NCBI GenBank assembly: GCA_024196135.1
Contig: JAMQCK010000270.1
Coordinates: forward strand, 1-32,336
Reading direction: 5' to 3'
Source: Pleurotus ostreatus/Saccharomyces cerevisiae fusant
Lineage: Eukaryota; Opisthokonta
DNA length: 32,336 nt
Shown here: positions 9,962-21,594 of the stretch, piece after piece
Position numbering within the stretch: position 1 is the stretch's first letter
Layout of the letters: every line of letters starts with the position of its first letter
Notes under the pieces: generated by a model
The model's input: only the letters and a program-made list of their open reading frames with translations
Database searches by the model: none
Told to the model about the DNA's origin: nothing
Program-made: the position numbers and the translations under genes

Positions 9962-10501
9962 GATATCGGTAGATAACTTAGTGGTGTTACCAGCGCGCTT
10001 TTGTGACAGATGGTAGCTCAAGGCCTACTCACTAATAGATAAACGGAGAGGGGAGCCCAAAAAGCTAGGGCAGTGGACCGAGGCAAAAAGTATCGGTATT
10101 TTCCGAGACCTAAGTTCGACCTGACTTCCCAAGTCGTACATATATATGGACGCGATGGAACGAGAAAGTGGGTAATGTTGGTCAAGGCAAAAGGATATCA
10201 CACTCAACTATATAATGAGTGTCCTTGTCCTTCAGCGAAACCGTACATGGTATGGGCGGTAATATCTAGAAGTCATATTTGGCTGGTGAAGGTCTAGGTA
10301 GCTGCTTCATTGTCGCTGTCCTCGCTGGCTGGGCGCCGAAAGGACTAAAAGCCTTCTTCCGCAACACCCTTCGAGTGATGATATGGACGAAACCACTGGC
10401 CAGGTATGAGAGAAAAGCCTAGACTTCACTACAAGGATGTGAGCTATCGAGCAGCAGCGACGATGCCACCGAGAGACTAACCGACACCCATCCGCAACCA
10501 A
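9962..10501. other. Intergenic stretch between tRNA-Phe and F-box gene A
   Basis: No gene supported. It is more AT-rich than the neighbouring coding DNA. An open frame of 74 codons at 10073-10297 has no recognisable domain. It contains the 3' flank of F-box gene A and the upstream flank of the tRNA. Confidence 0.45.
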
Positions 10502-12218
10502 TTACGGCGAGGGCGACAACGAAATGATATTATGTCTCCCACGCACGTCCACGGAATCCACCACCTTTGCCATCCGGTATTCGATCTTGTCGCTCCAACC
10601 GAAGGTGTGGCTCGACATGCCCATCAACACCGCGTCGAGCACAAATCGCTTCAGAGTATACCCCATCTTGCGCCGCGCCTCTCCCATTTTGACCAGCGCG
10701 GTGGCTTTGAAGCCCTCTGGCTCGCCGCCGAGCTCTAGGCTCTTCAGCAATGGGAGAAGCCGGGGCCTTCCTACACTGTCAGGAGTGCCGAGCAGGTCGA
10801 TGAAGGCTTTTGTGAGCGGCACACTGCGGTCTGCGCGCACGCTTAGGGAGGTCAAGCCCTGCAGCGCGTCGGTATACAGCGCATTCATGACGTTCTGTGG
10901 TGGGTATTCCAGCACGAGGCGACGAAGTGAGCACGCGGAGCGCGCCAGGAAATCGCCGAGTCCAATGTTAGCATCTGGGTTAAAGCCGGAAATGAAGCGC
11001 AGAGCGCAGTCTTGCAGAGCCGGTGTGGTGATTCCGTAGAGCAGGCCGGTGTCGCTCCCGTGGGAGAAGTGGACGGAAAGGGTTTTCAGGCGCGGAAGGA
11101 TGATGCATGACCCAGGCAGATACATCTGGCCAGCGCCGAATCGCGACATATCCGCGTAGGACCATTCCACGAGGTTGGGGCAGCGCTGCAGATATGCCAA
11201 GGCATACTCGCAAGGGAGGAACGTGGTCATCTCCTCGACGTGGACCCATGGCAGGTCTGGCGGCACGTCGGTTCGGCGCAGATCGTAGGGGACGCCGCGC
11301 AAGGTGACGCTTCGCAAGGTGGTCAATCCTCTGAAGAGCCCCATTGCGCTACATGCGGCGAGGACGTGAACATCGCTGTCCAACTTCTGCAGACAGGTTA
11401 AGCGCCGGCCGTCCAGCTTGCCAAGCAACGTGCGCGCTCCTTCGGATAGCCCGCCTCCCGACTCGAATTCTACTTCAGTCCAGCGATGCGCATGCTCGGT
11501 TAGCAGATCCAGCGGCTGCGTGCGCTTAGAATCTCGCGCCGAGAATGTATCGAGGCTAAATGTCACGCAGTGCCGCAGTGGTAGGTTGCCGGAGTACTCA
11601 AGAAACGCGCGTAAGCGATTGAGGAGGCGCCTGGATTTCGACCCTGAAACTATTCCGTATGTGGAAAACTCGAAGTGGTTCCATACCGAGTGCAAGCCGA
11701 GAATAGTATCTGATGGAAGCAGTCAGAAGAGTTTCTCCCATGGGTCGTCTCACTATGAGCGTTATGCGCCACGGAAACGGTTGATTCGGCTTACCTCTCC
11801 AGACCTTGCACACGGAGCTCAAGATGAGCGGAGGGCATCGCTTCTGCAGCAGATCTACGCTCTTGTCACTGCAATACATCTTGAAGATAATCGACAGTAT
11901 CTCTGGAGGTAGCCTGCGAACCGGCGCGAGATATGCCTGCTGAACCTTTCGCAGTTCCTTCAATTCTCGCTCGCCGTCGTGCAGTTGAGCAACCAGGGCC
12001 ATGAGGTCCTCCACCTTCGCGCCTACTTCCTGGAGAGACTCGTCCGTTTTCGCTATGTTCTGCTCTATGCGCTCTTTTTCCGCGCCAGAGAGAAGGCGCC
12101 CGGTGCGGAGGATGATATTTTCCGAACCTTGCGTGTCTAGTTCGACACGATATGCATAGTCGCACGCATTGCAAAGCAAGAACGAGCGATGATATCGTTT
12201 AAGGAGCGTCTCAACCAT
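10502..12218 (-). CDS. F-box protein, paralogue A
   Basis: Two exons: 12218-11795 and 11709-10502, with an 85-nt intron in phase 1, giving about 543 residues. The N-terminus has a CxxC (FLLCNAC), then a predicted coiled coil (from about 48 to 97), then an F-box (RRLPPEILSIIFKMYC ... SVCKVWRG, about 100-141). The 400-residue C-terminal part has Leu-rich segments (LTTLRSVTLRG, CPNLVEWSY, LPRLKTLSVHF) like degenerate LRRs. F-box proteins bind Skp1 in SCF ubiquitin ligases and choose substrates with the C-terminal part. Paralogues B and C lie 14-16 kb away on the other strand with the same intron position. The start was taken at MVETLL because B and C begin at the matching codon; in-frame ATGs further upstream (up to 12374) are not conserved. 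It is divergent from the importin gene. Confidence 0.85.
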
Positions 12219-12294
12219 GTCGTAAGTCGTCCTCTGGAGCATGGGATAGTAGAAGAAAAAGACGGAGACATGTTCGTGCAAAACGGGGCGCGTT

Positions 12295-12312
12295 GTTCGG
12301 CGATTGCCGAAC
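12295..12312. promoter_or_regulatory. 18-bp perfect-arm inverted repeat upstream of F-box gene A
   Basis: GTTCGGC-GATT-GCCGAAC: two 7-nt arms that are exact reverse complements around a 4-nt centre, ending 76 nt before the ATG of F-box gene A. Related sites occur at 18155, 20005, 26411 and 28790. It may be a binding site for a dimeric regulator (inference). Confidence 0.45.
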
Positions 12313-12785
12313 AGCATTAGTGGCGCCTTCTCGTCTCCAACCCTACTTACAATTTTCCGAGAACATATAGACATGTAGAGAGGACAACTCTACTACTTTG
12401 GATGGTTTTTTGATACCTCCTAGACGAACCTGAGTTGTATTATTATCAGTTATACGACATTTTCATGAGCCAGTCAAACACTGACTGAAGGAGGCTTGAG
12501 AGCTCCCAGAGCATCGTAGAACTGCGTACCATCAAGCGGAAGTTCTCCCCTACTCTAAAGGCCCTATCTCAATGCGCAGAAGCGCTTCTGAAGGCGAGTT
12601 CAGCCTGCCATGTGGCCGCGAGGGTGAGAGATTTGATCGATGATCCATGCGCTTTCTGTCCTTCGCACCAACTTCCCAATCTTCATTACCGTTCGAATCT
12701 CGAGGACAAAGGCCAGGACCCTGTCCCCCAAACCTACAAGCATCACTGAAAAGTAGCGTGCCGCTCGGCATTGAGCGCACTCGCT
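12313..12785. other. Divergent promoter region, F-box A / importin-5
   Basis: Apart from the palindrome at 12295-12312, nothing with gene character is visible. An open frame of F-box gene A continues upstream to 12374 without conservation in the paralogues. No clear TATA box is seen for the importin gene. Confidence 0.45.
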
Positions 12786-15700
12786 ATGGACGTACCTGAA
12801 GTCAATGTGCCCGCGGAGGTCACCGCAGAGATGACCCAAATCTTGTCGAACCTGGTCTTGGGGGACAATGACATTCGCAGTAGTGCGGAGAAGGTGCGTG
12901 TGCAAGGTCCTCATTGACAGCCTGTTCACTGACGGGCATCTTACCAACCCCATCTACACACATACCTCCTGCATCATCCCCACTCGAACCACGAACGAAT
13001 CCCCCTCGACGGAATGCCATTATTCAGGCCGTCAACGAACGCCTCGAGCACATGCCGGAGCAGTACCTACTCGCGCTGGCGCAGTTTGCAGTCGGCGCAG
13101 ACAGCGAAGTCATGCGCTCCTTCTCCCTCGTCCTCCTCCGCCGCTTCCTCTTCAAGCGCCAGTACTCGACCAAGCACAACCGGCTCACGCTCTACGATCA
13201 TCTCTCCAACCAGACGCTCACCACGCTCGAGCGCGCGCTGATCCGCGCGCTCACGCAGGAGCACGATCGCGTCGTGCGCCGCAAGCTCGCGGACACCGTC
13301 TCCGACGTTGCGAACCAGGCGATGCGCCGCGGCCGCCCATGGCACGCGCTCCAGGCGCTCGCCTTCAGCATGGCGGGCGAGGGCGGAGACGCGAACGTCG
13401 CGCAGACGCCCGCGCATCGTGAGAGCGCCTACACCATCTTCGCCGGCTGCCCGAACCTCGTCCTCGATCTGCAAACGGACGCCGTGCTGCGTGTGTTCTT
13501 GCGGGGATTGCGGTACGAGGAGGAGGAGGCGGGTGCGGTGCGTGCGGTATCGGCAATTCATTCCCCTCGTACTCACATCACGCCAGGTCAGACAATCAGC
13601 CCTTGCCGCGTCCGTGGCGTACATGTCGCACTGCGAGAGCGCGCAGCGTGCTCAAAGCCTATCCCTCGTCCCTGCCATGCTCGACGTCCTCCCCCGCCTC
13701 TTGCATTCCCCCTTCCCCGCCGCGGGCCCCAACACATCCTCTAGCATCGACTATCTCACTCAAGCATTGGAAACCCTGTCCCCCCTTGCCACCTCGTTCC
13801 CCTCTTTGTTCGGTATGTATCCTCTCAACCTTACCCCGCCCCTCACCCTAATGGTTCTTAGCTCCGCACGTTCCCGCTCTTTTATCGATAATGCCACAGC
13901 TCGTCCTGCCCCCTGTGGAAAGTGGTCCGACACCAACAGTGACGCAACCTTTTCAGCCGTTCGGTACGCCCTCGATCCCCCGCATCCTGATCGTGCGCTG
14001 ATCTCTCGCTTCGGCAGCGCAGAACCAAGTCCCGCGGTCACCTAGTCAGTCTCCCACGCCTAACGGTGATGACGAGGATGAGGAGGAGAGGCGCAAGCTA
14101 CGCAGCGCCGCACTGGAGTTTATGCTCTCCCTAACAGAAGCAAAACCATCCATGTTCAAGCCGCCAGAGAACAGGTCCGCGCCATCAACCATTTGGTTCT
14201 TTTTCTGTGCTGACATCATTGAACCAGCACTGTCGCGCCTTCCTCTGGATATCAGCCTCAGAACGACGCATGGGTGGCGATCCTAGTGCGAGCATGTCTC
14301 GAGGGCATGGCCGAGCTGTCGGACGACGACACGGAGCACTGGCTCCAAGAGGACGTAAGTGCGGTCACGACAGCGTATCCTACTCATTTCACAGAAATCT
14401 CTTCCAGCCATCCCAGTCCTCATCTGACGACGATGACGTGCAAGTATACGAGCAATCGCTAGACCGCCTCGCATGCGCCATCGGCGGACGCGCGGTGCTC
14501 CCCGTTGCGTTCCAGCAGATACCCTCCCTGCTCGCGTCGTACGACTGGCGTTCGCGGCACGCGGGGCTCGCAGCGATAGCCGCCATTGCAGAGGGCACGG
14601 GTGAGGTAGGATTGCGCTTGTCATTATCCTACGACGTCTAAATCGCTAAATCGCTCTTTAGATCATGCAAAACGAGCTAGGGCGTATCGTGGGGCTAGTA
14701 ACCCCGCTCTTCAGCGACGCGCACCCGCGCGTGCGACACGCAGCCTGCCAATGCATGTACGTGTATATGCCCGGCCCTTCAACCTCACCGTGCCTCACCT
14801 CATTCTCTTTCCTGATAGCGGTCAACTTTGTACGGACCTCGAGGAGATCATCCAGGAGCAACATCCTCAGGAATTGATTGGTGCTCTTGTCCCCGCTTTG
14901 GAGGACGCGGAGCCGAGGGTGCACGCGCACGCCGCGGCCGCCCTCATCAATTTCTGCGAAGGTGTTGCCCGGGATACACTCGTGCCGTTCTTGGACCCGA
15001 TCGTGGAGCGGCTGTTGAGGCTGCTGAAGAACAATAATGTGAAGCGGTGAGCGATTTCCCCCTCAGCTATTGGGCCTATGCTGATGACTCCGTCAGATAC
15101 GTGCACGAGCAGGCAATTACTACGCTGGCGATGGTTGCAGATGCCAGCGAGGGCGCGTTCGCCAAGGTGAGCGATCGGTCTTTCCATATCTATCGCGCAG
15201 AGGCTCATTATCTGGACAGTACTATTCGACGATTATGCCGCTTTTGCTACGTGTACTGTCGGAGGTGCACGGCCCAGAGTACAATACGTTAAAGGCAAAG
15301 ACGATGGAGTGCGCAGGCCTCATTGGTCGGTGTCTTCTCCTGTCGTCTTACTCTTGATTTACTGACAGACGTACAGCCATCGCTGTGGGGCGCGAGACCT
15401 TCATCCCTGACGCGCCGAATTTCTGCGAACAGCTGATCAGGATACAGAGTGTGTTTGCATTTTTTTGGTCGGATAACGCTGGCTCACAATGCGTGCAGAG
15501 TCGCCTGAAGACATGCGAGACCCGCAGATATCCCTTTATTTGACGTCAACGTGGGCAAAGGTATACTTGGAGTCCATTGTCTCTGACAAGGCTAACACTC
15601 CTTCAGGTATGTCAGGCGATGGGGCCGGACTTCGAGCCCTACCTTCCGGTTGTTATGCCTCCATTACTTGCCAATGCGGGCTTGAAAGCGGAGGTCGCTG

Positions 15701-16599
15701 TCTATGGTAGGCTGCCGAACACTCACCTTGACAGTGCGCTTATACCTCTCCAGATGAGGAAGAGACTGAGCGCGAAGGCTGGGAAACGATCACGATGGCA
15801 GGCGAAACCATCGGTATACGCACTTCGGAAGTCGAAGACAAGTGTCAGGTAAGATATCAACCAGATGACCACATCCCCTCGCGCTCATCCCTGCATTAGG
15901 CCTTAGAGATGCTTGTCATCTATTGCAGTACACTGGGTCCGAAGTTCGCACCGTATATGGCGCCGACGCTGGAGGTCTCGCTCCCATGTCTCCGCTTCTA
16001 CTTCCACGATGGTGTGCGGGAAGCTTGCGCAATGTACGCATTCCTTTGACGTGTCCGGCTCCCGTACTCACATCCTTCAAAGGCTGATACCCATGCTCCT
16101 GGCTTGTGGGAAGAACAGTGGCACGCTCACGCCAGCGATGGCCGGTGCAGCACTGGCCCAGATCATCGGCTGTCTCGGAACGGAGGTCGACCCCTCCTTC
16201 CTCGGCTCGCTGTACAAGTGCTGCGGCGAGTCGCTGGTCGTCATCGCTGCGCAGGCCGGGTACACACCAGGAAGCGGCGGTGACCTGCGCGCCGCCATCG
16301 GTGAGGAGATGTATAATGCCGTGATAGAGGCGACGAAGCGCCAGCTGCACGCGATGGCCGAGCGGCGCCGGGGGCGGACTGCGCGCGCACAGGCGATGGC
16401 CGCGGATGGGAGCATGTTCGACGCGGACGAGCGGGATGATATGGCGCTCATGGAGGAGATTGAGGAGTTCTGCCTGGAGGATATGGCGAAGCTGCTCGCG
16501 ATGTTCGACAAGGATCACCCGCTGCTTGTCGCCGTATCGAGCGTGAAGGATCTGGGCTTTGGCGCGTGGACGGGGGACGAAGGCGAGGAGATTGGCTAG
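12786..16599 (+). CDS. Importin-beta family karyopherin, importin-5 / Kap121 (Pse1) type
   Basis: Seventeen exons: 12786-12893, 13028-13537, 13587-13812, 13862-13963, 14018-14174, 14228-14354, 14408-14605, 14662-14756, 14819-15046, 15097-15166, 15220-15325, 15377-15448, 15499-15560, 15607-15706, 15754-15848, 15900-16033, 16083-16599. All junctions keep phase and give about 968 residues, shorter than yeast Pse1. HEAT repeats are seen throughout. The N-terminus has the importin-beta N-terminal pattern (SAEK-AVNERLEHMPEQYLL ... VLLRRFLFK). Diagnostic later blocks are QLCTDLEEIIQEQHP, the EEETEREGW segment with GETIGIRTS, and LRFYFHDGVREA. It carries cargo such as ribosomal proteins and histones into the nucleus under Ran control (family knowledge). 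The first intron is long for the window (134 nt), so its acceptor is less sure. It is convergent with the GST at 16817-17722. Confidence 0.9.
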
Positions 16600-16816
16600 C
16601 GAGGGGTGGTGTCACGCGGATACGTACGCGCACCGGTTGAGGGTGGGGAGGATGTCAAGGGTAGGTACTTACGACAGGCTCATAGCATATGTATAACGAC
16701 AGTGTTCATGCTTTTGGAGTGTAAGTTCGGTGCATCCGAGGTCCCGCTTCATTGGTACGCGATCTTCATGCCAGATAATATTTTTGGGGGGCGGACTACA
16801 CGTCTGTGGATACTAC

Positions 16817-17722
16817 CTAGGGATGTCGGTCTGACGTTTTCACCGAGACCTCCTTGATCCCGTCTTTGTTTGCTAGAGCAGACGGTCGCGACGTAATCTC
16901 TTTGTACCACCTGCATGTGCCACGATGGAAGTTATCAGCGCTCAGAAGTACAGCGAGCAAGCTCGAGCACGCACCTCGCCACGTTCGGCTTCGTCTCCAT
17001 GAAGTGACAGCCAACGTCAGGTGCCAGGCGCCGCGCGTAAGGAATATGGAGAAGGTCGGCCAAGGTGAAATTCTGGGAATAGCGGTATCAGAGATGTGCG
17101 CTTGGAATATGAATGGGCACAAACTTCTCCAGCCATATAGCGTTGCTTCGCCAGGATCTTGTCATAGACCTCGAGCGCCTCATCGAGCTTTGCGTATGCC
17201 TCGTCGTAGACCGCATCACTGCCCGAAAGACCGAGCAACCTGGCCATGACGCGTGAGTCTTCCCATCGGACGCGAGAACTGTCCGGACGGCTTACGGCTT
17301 GTACGCCTTCTCCGTGAACATGGTGCGGACGGCTGGGTCGAAGACGGATGACTCGATCGATATGCCTTGTTCTACGCGCGTGAAGGCATCGAGGTCGTCC
17401 ACGGGGTAGAGTGCACGTCCACCGCGATCAGCGTACTTCCGGCAGAGGTAGCGGCATATGGCGCGGCTTTCGAAGAGCATGTAGCCGTCGTCGTCCTGTT
17501 CGTGGGCATCATCAACGATGCTGCAGGAAAGGCGAAATCAACAAGGCTCACAATGTATGGTACGCGTCCGAAGGGCTGGTTCTTGGTGTGTTCAGGTTGC
17601 TTGTGCTCTCCGCGAAGGAGATCGAGCTGGATATACTCGAATGGGACGTTCAGCTCGTGCAAGACCAGCGCCACCATAGGCGCAGTGGTCGAGATGTCGG
17701 CGCCATAGAGCTTGAGTACCAT
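16817..17722 (-). CDS. Glutathione S-transferase, paralogue 1
   Basis: Five exons: 17722-17552, 17495-17296, 17239-17125, 17072-16975, 16910-16817, about 225 residues. The N-terminal thioredoxin-like domain begins MVLKLYGADISTTAPMVALV; the Ser/Thr cluster at about 11-13 is where Phi-class enzymes carry the catalytic Ser. QPFGRVPYI carries the cis-Pro, and ESRAICRYLCRKY is the glutathione-binding helix. The C-terminal helical domain ends FTLADLLHIPYARRL and WYKEITSRPS. It most resembles Phi/GTT2-like GSTs, which conjugate glutathione to electrophiles in the cytosol. Exon borders match paralogues 2 and 3 exactly. It differs in a C-terminal tail about seven residues longer. It is inverted relative to the other two copies. 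Confidence 0.9.
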
Positions 17723-18154
17723 CGAGAGTGATATGGGGGAGATGGAAGCAGGTGTGATAGAAGATTTTTTGGGAGAAGCGCTTCAATCCCGGTGCTTTTA
17801 ACCTCCCTCCCACTGTAATTTTGGTTAGAGCGGAGGAGCGCCACGGTCGTGAATCGTCATAAGATCACCATCTTTCACCCTGTTCCTCTGCTAGTGCGAG
17901 CGGATATGAAGCATGAAATCGACACTGAGTGGAGAACTGCTTCATGGCCTTACTCTAGATTACCTTCTGGCGGGCTGCCTCCGCTCATGTGAATGGATGA
18001 AGCGCTAGTACAGCGGACGAAGCGTGATTTCGCCTTCAGATATGACTGTTTCGCTGAGTTATCAAGAGAGCGGGCAGGTAATACGGGCAGGAAATATCAA
18101 CATCATGGGCTGGCAATTGAGGAGTTCGGCGTGATGAGTGCAAGACGCAAGGTA

Positions 18155-18172
18155 GATCGGCAATTGCCGAAC
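18155..18172. promoter_or_regulatory. Inverted repeat between GST paralogues 1 and 2
   Basis: GATCGGC-AATT-GCCGAAC: same 7-4-7 layout as the site before F-box gene A, with one mismatch between arms and a self-complementary centre. It lies 433 nt upstream of GST 1 and 677 nt upstream of GST 2. Confidence 0.42.
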
Positions 18173-18738
18173 AATTCGCATGCGTCAATGTTACAGTGTG
18201 ACCGTGACGGAGAGCATTGTTTGCTTTCGACACCCACTGTCGCCCACCGCATCATCGCGCCTAACAGATGGCTTGCTCATAGATGCGTGCAGGATGAAAG
18301 CGGTCAAGCTAATGTTAGCCTCGTAATCGGCGGAAGAAGAAGAGAGAACACCCTGGAGGTGCCAGTCGGCACATCGTTTCGCAAGCTTGCCATTGCACTC
18401 TCGCCCATTGCCACCTGCATCTTCAACTGGAATAGTCCATACCTTCCTCCTGGAATATCTTTTCTTCAAGTCATGCGACTTGATCCCCTACCGACGCTCG
18501 CCGCCAGCAACTGAAAGCCCTCGAAGTCTCGGGCGGAACCTTCGAACCCGCTATCGTCACCCAGTCGAGCCCGCACCCACATCGATGACACCCCATGACC
18601 ATGGTGGTCCGCGCGCCCTTCTGCCCTTGGCGCACGTAAAATTCTCCTGACCGCTCCTTTATATTTGGTGAATTCCGAATTGTGGGAGAATGAAACCGCG
18701 CTCGATGGCCATCGACGGACATGATAAGCTGGGGCCCT

Positions 18739-18744
18739 TATATA
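18739..18744 (+). promoter_or_regulatory. TATA box of GST paralogue 2
   Basis: TATATA within cccttatataccgcagg, about 105 nt before the ATG at 18850. A similar AT-rich stretch (taatatattgtgcagg, near 20584) sits about 135 nt before the ATG of GST 3. Confidence 0.5.
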
Positions 18745-18849
18745 CCGCAGGTGCAGGGCATCTTCGTAGCAACGACTCCGTCTCTCCCCACTCTCGTCTC
18801 GCGCGGAACACTACTCTTCAATCCTCGGTATAGTTAACCTACGACCGCC

Positions 18850-19723
18850 ATGGTTCTCAAGCTGTACGGCGCTGACTTATCTACCACCACTCCGATGGTG
18901 GCCCTCGTGCTGCACGAGCTCAACGTGCCCTTCGAGTACCACCCAGTCGACATGATGAAGGGCGAGCATAAGGCCCCCGGGTTCATGGAGAAGCAGCCCT
19001 TTGGCTGTGTCCCCTACATCGTGCGTATCAGTTTTCCTTCACCAGCGTTAAGGCGCTCACGGCGCTTGCATATACTATAGGACGACGACGGTCTCATTCT
19101 TTTCGAGAGTCGTGCCATCTGCCGGTATCTCTGCCGCAAGTACGCTGACCGGGGCGGGCGGGAACTTTTCCCATTCGACGACCTGGTGGCCTTCGCGCGC
19201 GTTGAGCAGGGCATGTCGATCGAGACGACTGTCTTTGACCGAGCTGTGTTAGCCATGTTCGTGGAGAAGGTGTACAAACCGTGCGTCCAACACTTCCGTT
19301 ATCGGTCATGTGCTGAATTCTGGCACCAGAATGAAGGGCGTGCAAGGCAGCGAAGAGGCCTACAAAGAGGCGGAGGCGCTATTCGGCCAGAGGCTCGACG
19401 CGTATGAGAAGATACTCGCCAAGCAGAAGTTCATGGGTGGTGATGTAAGTGTCGGTACCTCGGAAGGTTTTTACTCTCTCTGACCAGAAGTGCTTCAGAC
19501 GTTCACGCTAGCGGACCTTTTCCACATTCCGTATGCGACGCGTCTGAGGCCTCGTACCGGCTGCGACTTTTTGGAGACGGGCAGGCCGAACGTGGCAAGG
19601 TGAGAGATTGGCTGCTTTGGTGATGCATATTGGGCTGACGCGATTGATAGGTGGTACAAGGAGATCACTTCACGGCCTTCGTGGTTGGCAAACAAGGACG
19701 GAGTCAAGGCGATCTCTCCGTAA
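18850..19723 (+). CDS. Glutathione S-transferase, paralogue 2
   Basis: Five exons: 18850-19020, 19081-19280, 19330-19444, 19499-19599, 19651-19723, about 219 residues. The first three exons have exactly the same lengths (171, 200, 115 nt) as in paralogues 1 and 3. The protein begins MVLKLYGADLSTTTPMVALV and has KQPFGCVPYI with the cis-Pro, then ESRAICRYLCRKYADRGGRE. The C-terminal domain contains KQKFMGGD, FTLADLFHIPYATRL and WYKEITSRPSW. Role and class are as for paralogue 1. The start is fixed by alignment to the other two copies and the context gccATGg. It is in direct tandem with paralogue 3, about 1 kb apart, and divergent from paralogue 1. No broken exon or missing active-site residue is seen. 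Confidence 0.91.
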
Positions 19724-20723
19724 GGATGGAAGGGCGTTGTAAGGGCCAGGTAGCATATATCAATGAATACCCTTCTATCCTCGTGCGCATAACGATTACA
19801 AGTTATCTTTGACCGAGGAAGCTCCCTCCCGCTTGTATGTTTAGCTGGAAACGGCAGCGCAACGAAAGGTCGGCGTGGCAGACTACAGGTGTTTAGCTGA
19901 AGTACATATGACTGTCTCGCTCAGACATGAAGGCCACCTATGTGAGGAGATGGCAAGTGAGACTAAGGGTGGAAGATGGACAGCCGGGCGCGACAAGCGA
20001 GTAAGCCCGGCAATTGCCGAACTAATTATCGTGGGAGATAGAATTGCTCGTTCTCTGGCGCCCAGCACCATCACCGCGGTTCGCTTCCAGCTCATTCACC
20101 AAGGTTTTACTAATGGTGAGGCTGTATAAGTATGGAAATAATGTCACTAACCGGAAGCCAACCGAGAGCAATTCCACCCTTACCAAGCTGCTGACCGATG
20201 CAGGCTCGGATTCTTCAGTGCACGCTGGTCTCGTCGCCACTTCTATTTTATGGACGTCTGGCGGTCGGCTTTTTGCGCGCAATAATAAACCTTGCTGACA
20301 AGAAGAATGCATTGTTTCCGAATGCGCAAGAGAACGCTACTAGCCACTCACCTCTCGCGCCGAAGCTCTCAAACTCGCTTTCGTCGCCGTGTCGAGCCTT
20401 CCCCTCGACGGACGACAGCGCATGGCCCTAGCGATATGTGCGACCTTCCTTTCTCGGCGCCTGTGTATTCTCTGGACTGAGGCTCAAGCTCACTGGTTCT
20501 TGTCGCTCGGAACATCCGGAATTGTAGGTAAATGCGATAGTGCAGGGTGGCCATAACATTAATCAGCAGTGATGAGAATGGGTCTAATATATTGTGCAGG
20601 GGTCAGGACGCTCTGAAACCAACGCTCCTCCTCTTCTTTCCTACCTCGGGCGCAGACCAGGACTTACGCTGCAAAAAAATCCTCCTCTTCTATCCCTCCG
20701 CTGACGGGCCTACGAAGTTCGCC
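19724..20723. other. Upstream region of GST paralogue 3
   Basis: 1.0 kb without a supported gene. Around 19905-20030 it resembles the region upstream of GST 2. It contains the palindrome at 20005-20022. Open frames here are under 100 codons before 20547 and show no domain. Confidence 0.5.
20005..20022. promoter_or_regulatory. Inverted repeat upstream of GST paralogue 3
   Basis: GCCCGGC-AATT-GCCGAAC: the right arm and centre are identical to the site at 18155-18172; the left arm differs at two places from the perfect arm. It lies about 700 nt before the ATG at 20724, close to the 677 nt seen for GST 2. Confidence 0.4.
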
Positions 20724-21594
20724 ATGGTCGTCACGCTCTACGGTTCTGATCTATCTTCCACGACTCTGTCGGTCGCGCTCGTGCTGTGGGAATGCGATGT
20801 GTCATTCAAATACATCTCTATCGACATGACCAAGTACGAACACAAAACACCCGAGTACAAGGAGAAGCAGCCCTTCGGCTGTGTTCCTTATATCGCGAGT
20901 CTCGTTTATTTCCAAGCCTGACAAAAACTCTGACCATTTTTGTGATACACAGGACGATGACGGCTTCATCATGTTCGAAAGCCGCGCCATTTGCCGCTAC
21001 CTCTGCCGCAAATACGCTGACCGGGGCGGGCGGGCGCTCTTCCCCTTCGACGACCTTCGCGCCTTCGCGCTCGTCGAGCAGGGCTGCTCAATCGAGACGA
21101 CCACCTTTGACCGCGCCTGCCTGGCGATTTTTACGGAGAGGGTCTACAAGCAGTGAGTGTGACGCCCTCAACCCCGCTCAGATCATCGTACCGACCATGT
21201 GCAGGTGGCAGGGCATCCCAGGCGACGAAGAGCTCTACAAACAGGCGGAGGCGCAGTTCAGCCAGAAGCTCGACGTGTACGAGAAGATCCTCGGCAAGCA
21301 GAGATTTATGGGTGGCGACGTGCGTATCCCTTTTCAGCATCGCTGGGCGATGCAATTGAAGGCTCTGCAGACGTTCACGCTTGCGGACCTCTTCCATATC
21401 CCGTACGCATCGCGTCTAAAGCGTATGAGTGGTTGCGACTTCCTAGAGTCGGGTCAGTGGCCGAACGTGACAAGGTAATGACAGACTTCAATGTGCAAGC
21501 GACATGCTGACGCGATTGGAGATGGTACAACGAGATCACCTCTCGGGCTTCGTTCCAGGCGAACAAAGATGGAGTCAAGGTGTACTCGCAGTGA
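20724..21594 (+). CDS. Glutathione S-transferase, paralogue 3 (non-standard first donor)
   Basis: Five exons: 20724-20894, 20953-21152, 21205-21319, 21371-21474, 21522-21594, about 220 residues. The N-terminal domain begins MVVTLYGSDLSSTTLSVALV, with KQPFGCVPYI and ESRAICRYLCRKY. The C-terminal domain has KQRFMGGD, FTLADLFHIPYASRL and WYNEITSRAS. It is the most diverged copy: helix residues near the active site read LWECDVSFKY where the others have LHELNVPFEY. The first intron begins GCGAGT at the place where the homologous introns begin GTGAGC and GTGCGT. Either it is a GC-AG intron, or splicing moved 9 nt downstream to GTTTAT, which would add Ala-Ser-Leu without breaking frame. Exon 4 is three bases longer than in paralogue 2. 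Confidence 0.89.

Larger units (their letters stand above)
17723..18849. other. Shared upstream region of GST paralogues 1 and 2
   Basis: 1.1 kb between two divergent GST genes. An open frame of 173 codons (17993-18514) is present but shows no domain, and its DNA resembles the non-coding region upstream of paralogue 3, so I treat it as chance. Parts of 18030-18180 resemble 19905-20030 (for example atATGACTGTxTCGCT and the palindrome), which indicates that upstream DNA was duplicated with the genes. TATATA lies at 18739-18744. Confidence 0.5.

Noticed and set aside
9581..10021. Open frame of 146 codons on the minus strand, and a similar peptide at 3410-3601
   Set aside because: The shared peptide (IAQLGEQQTEDL) is the translation of the two tRNA-Phe genes, not a protein family.
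12295..12312. Palindrome read as the end of a mobile element or a transcription terminator
   Set aside because: No second terminal repeat or target-site duplication was found around it, and it lies just upstream of genes rather than after them; kept as a possible regulatory site.
17993..18514. 173-codon open frame between GST paralogues 1 and 2
   Set aside because: No recognisable domain, and part of its DNA resembles the upstream region of GST 3, where no matching frame is kept.
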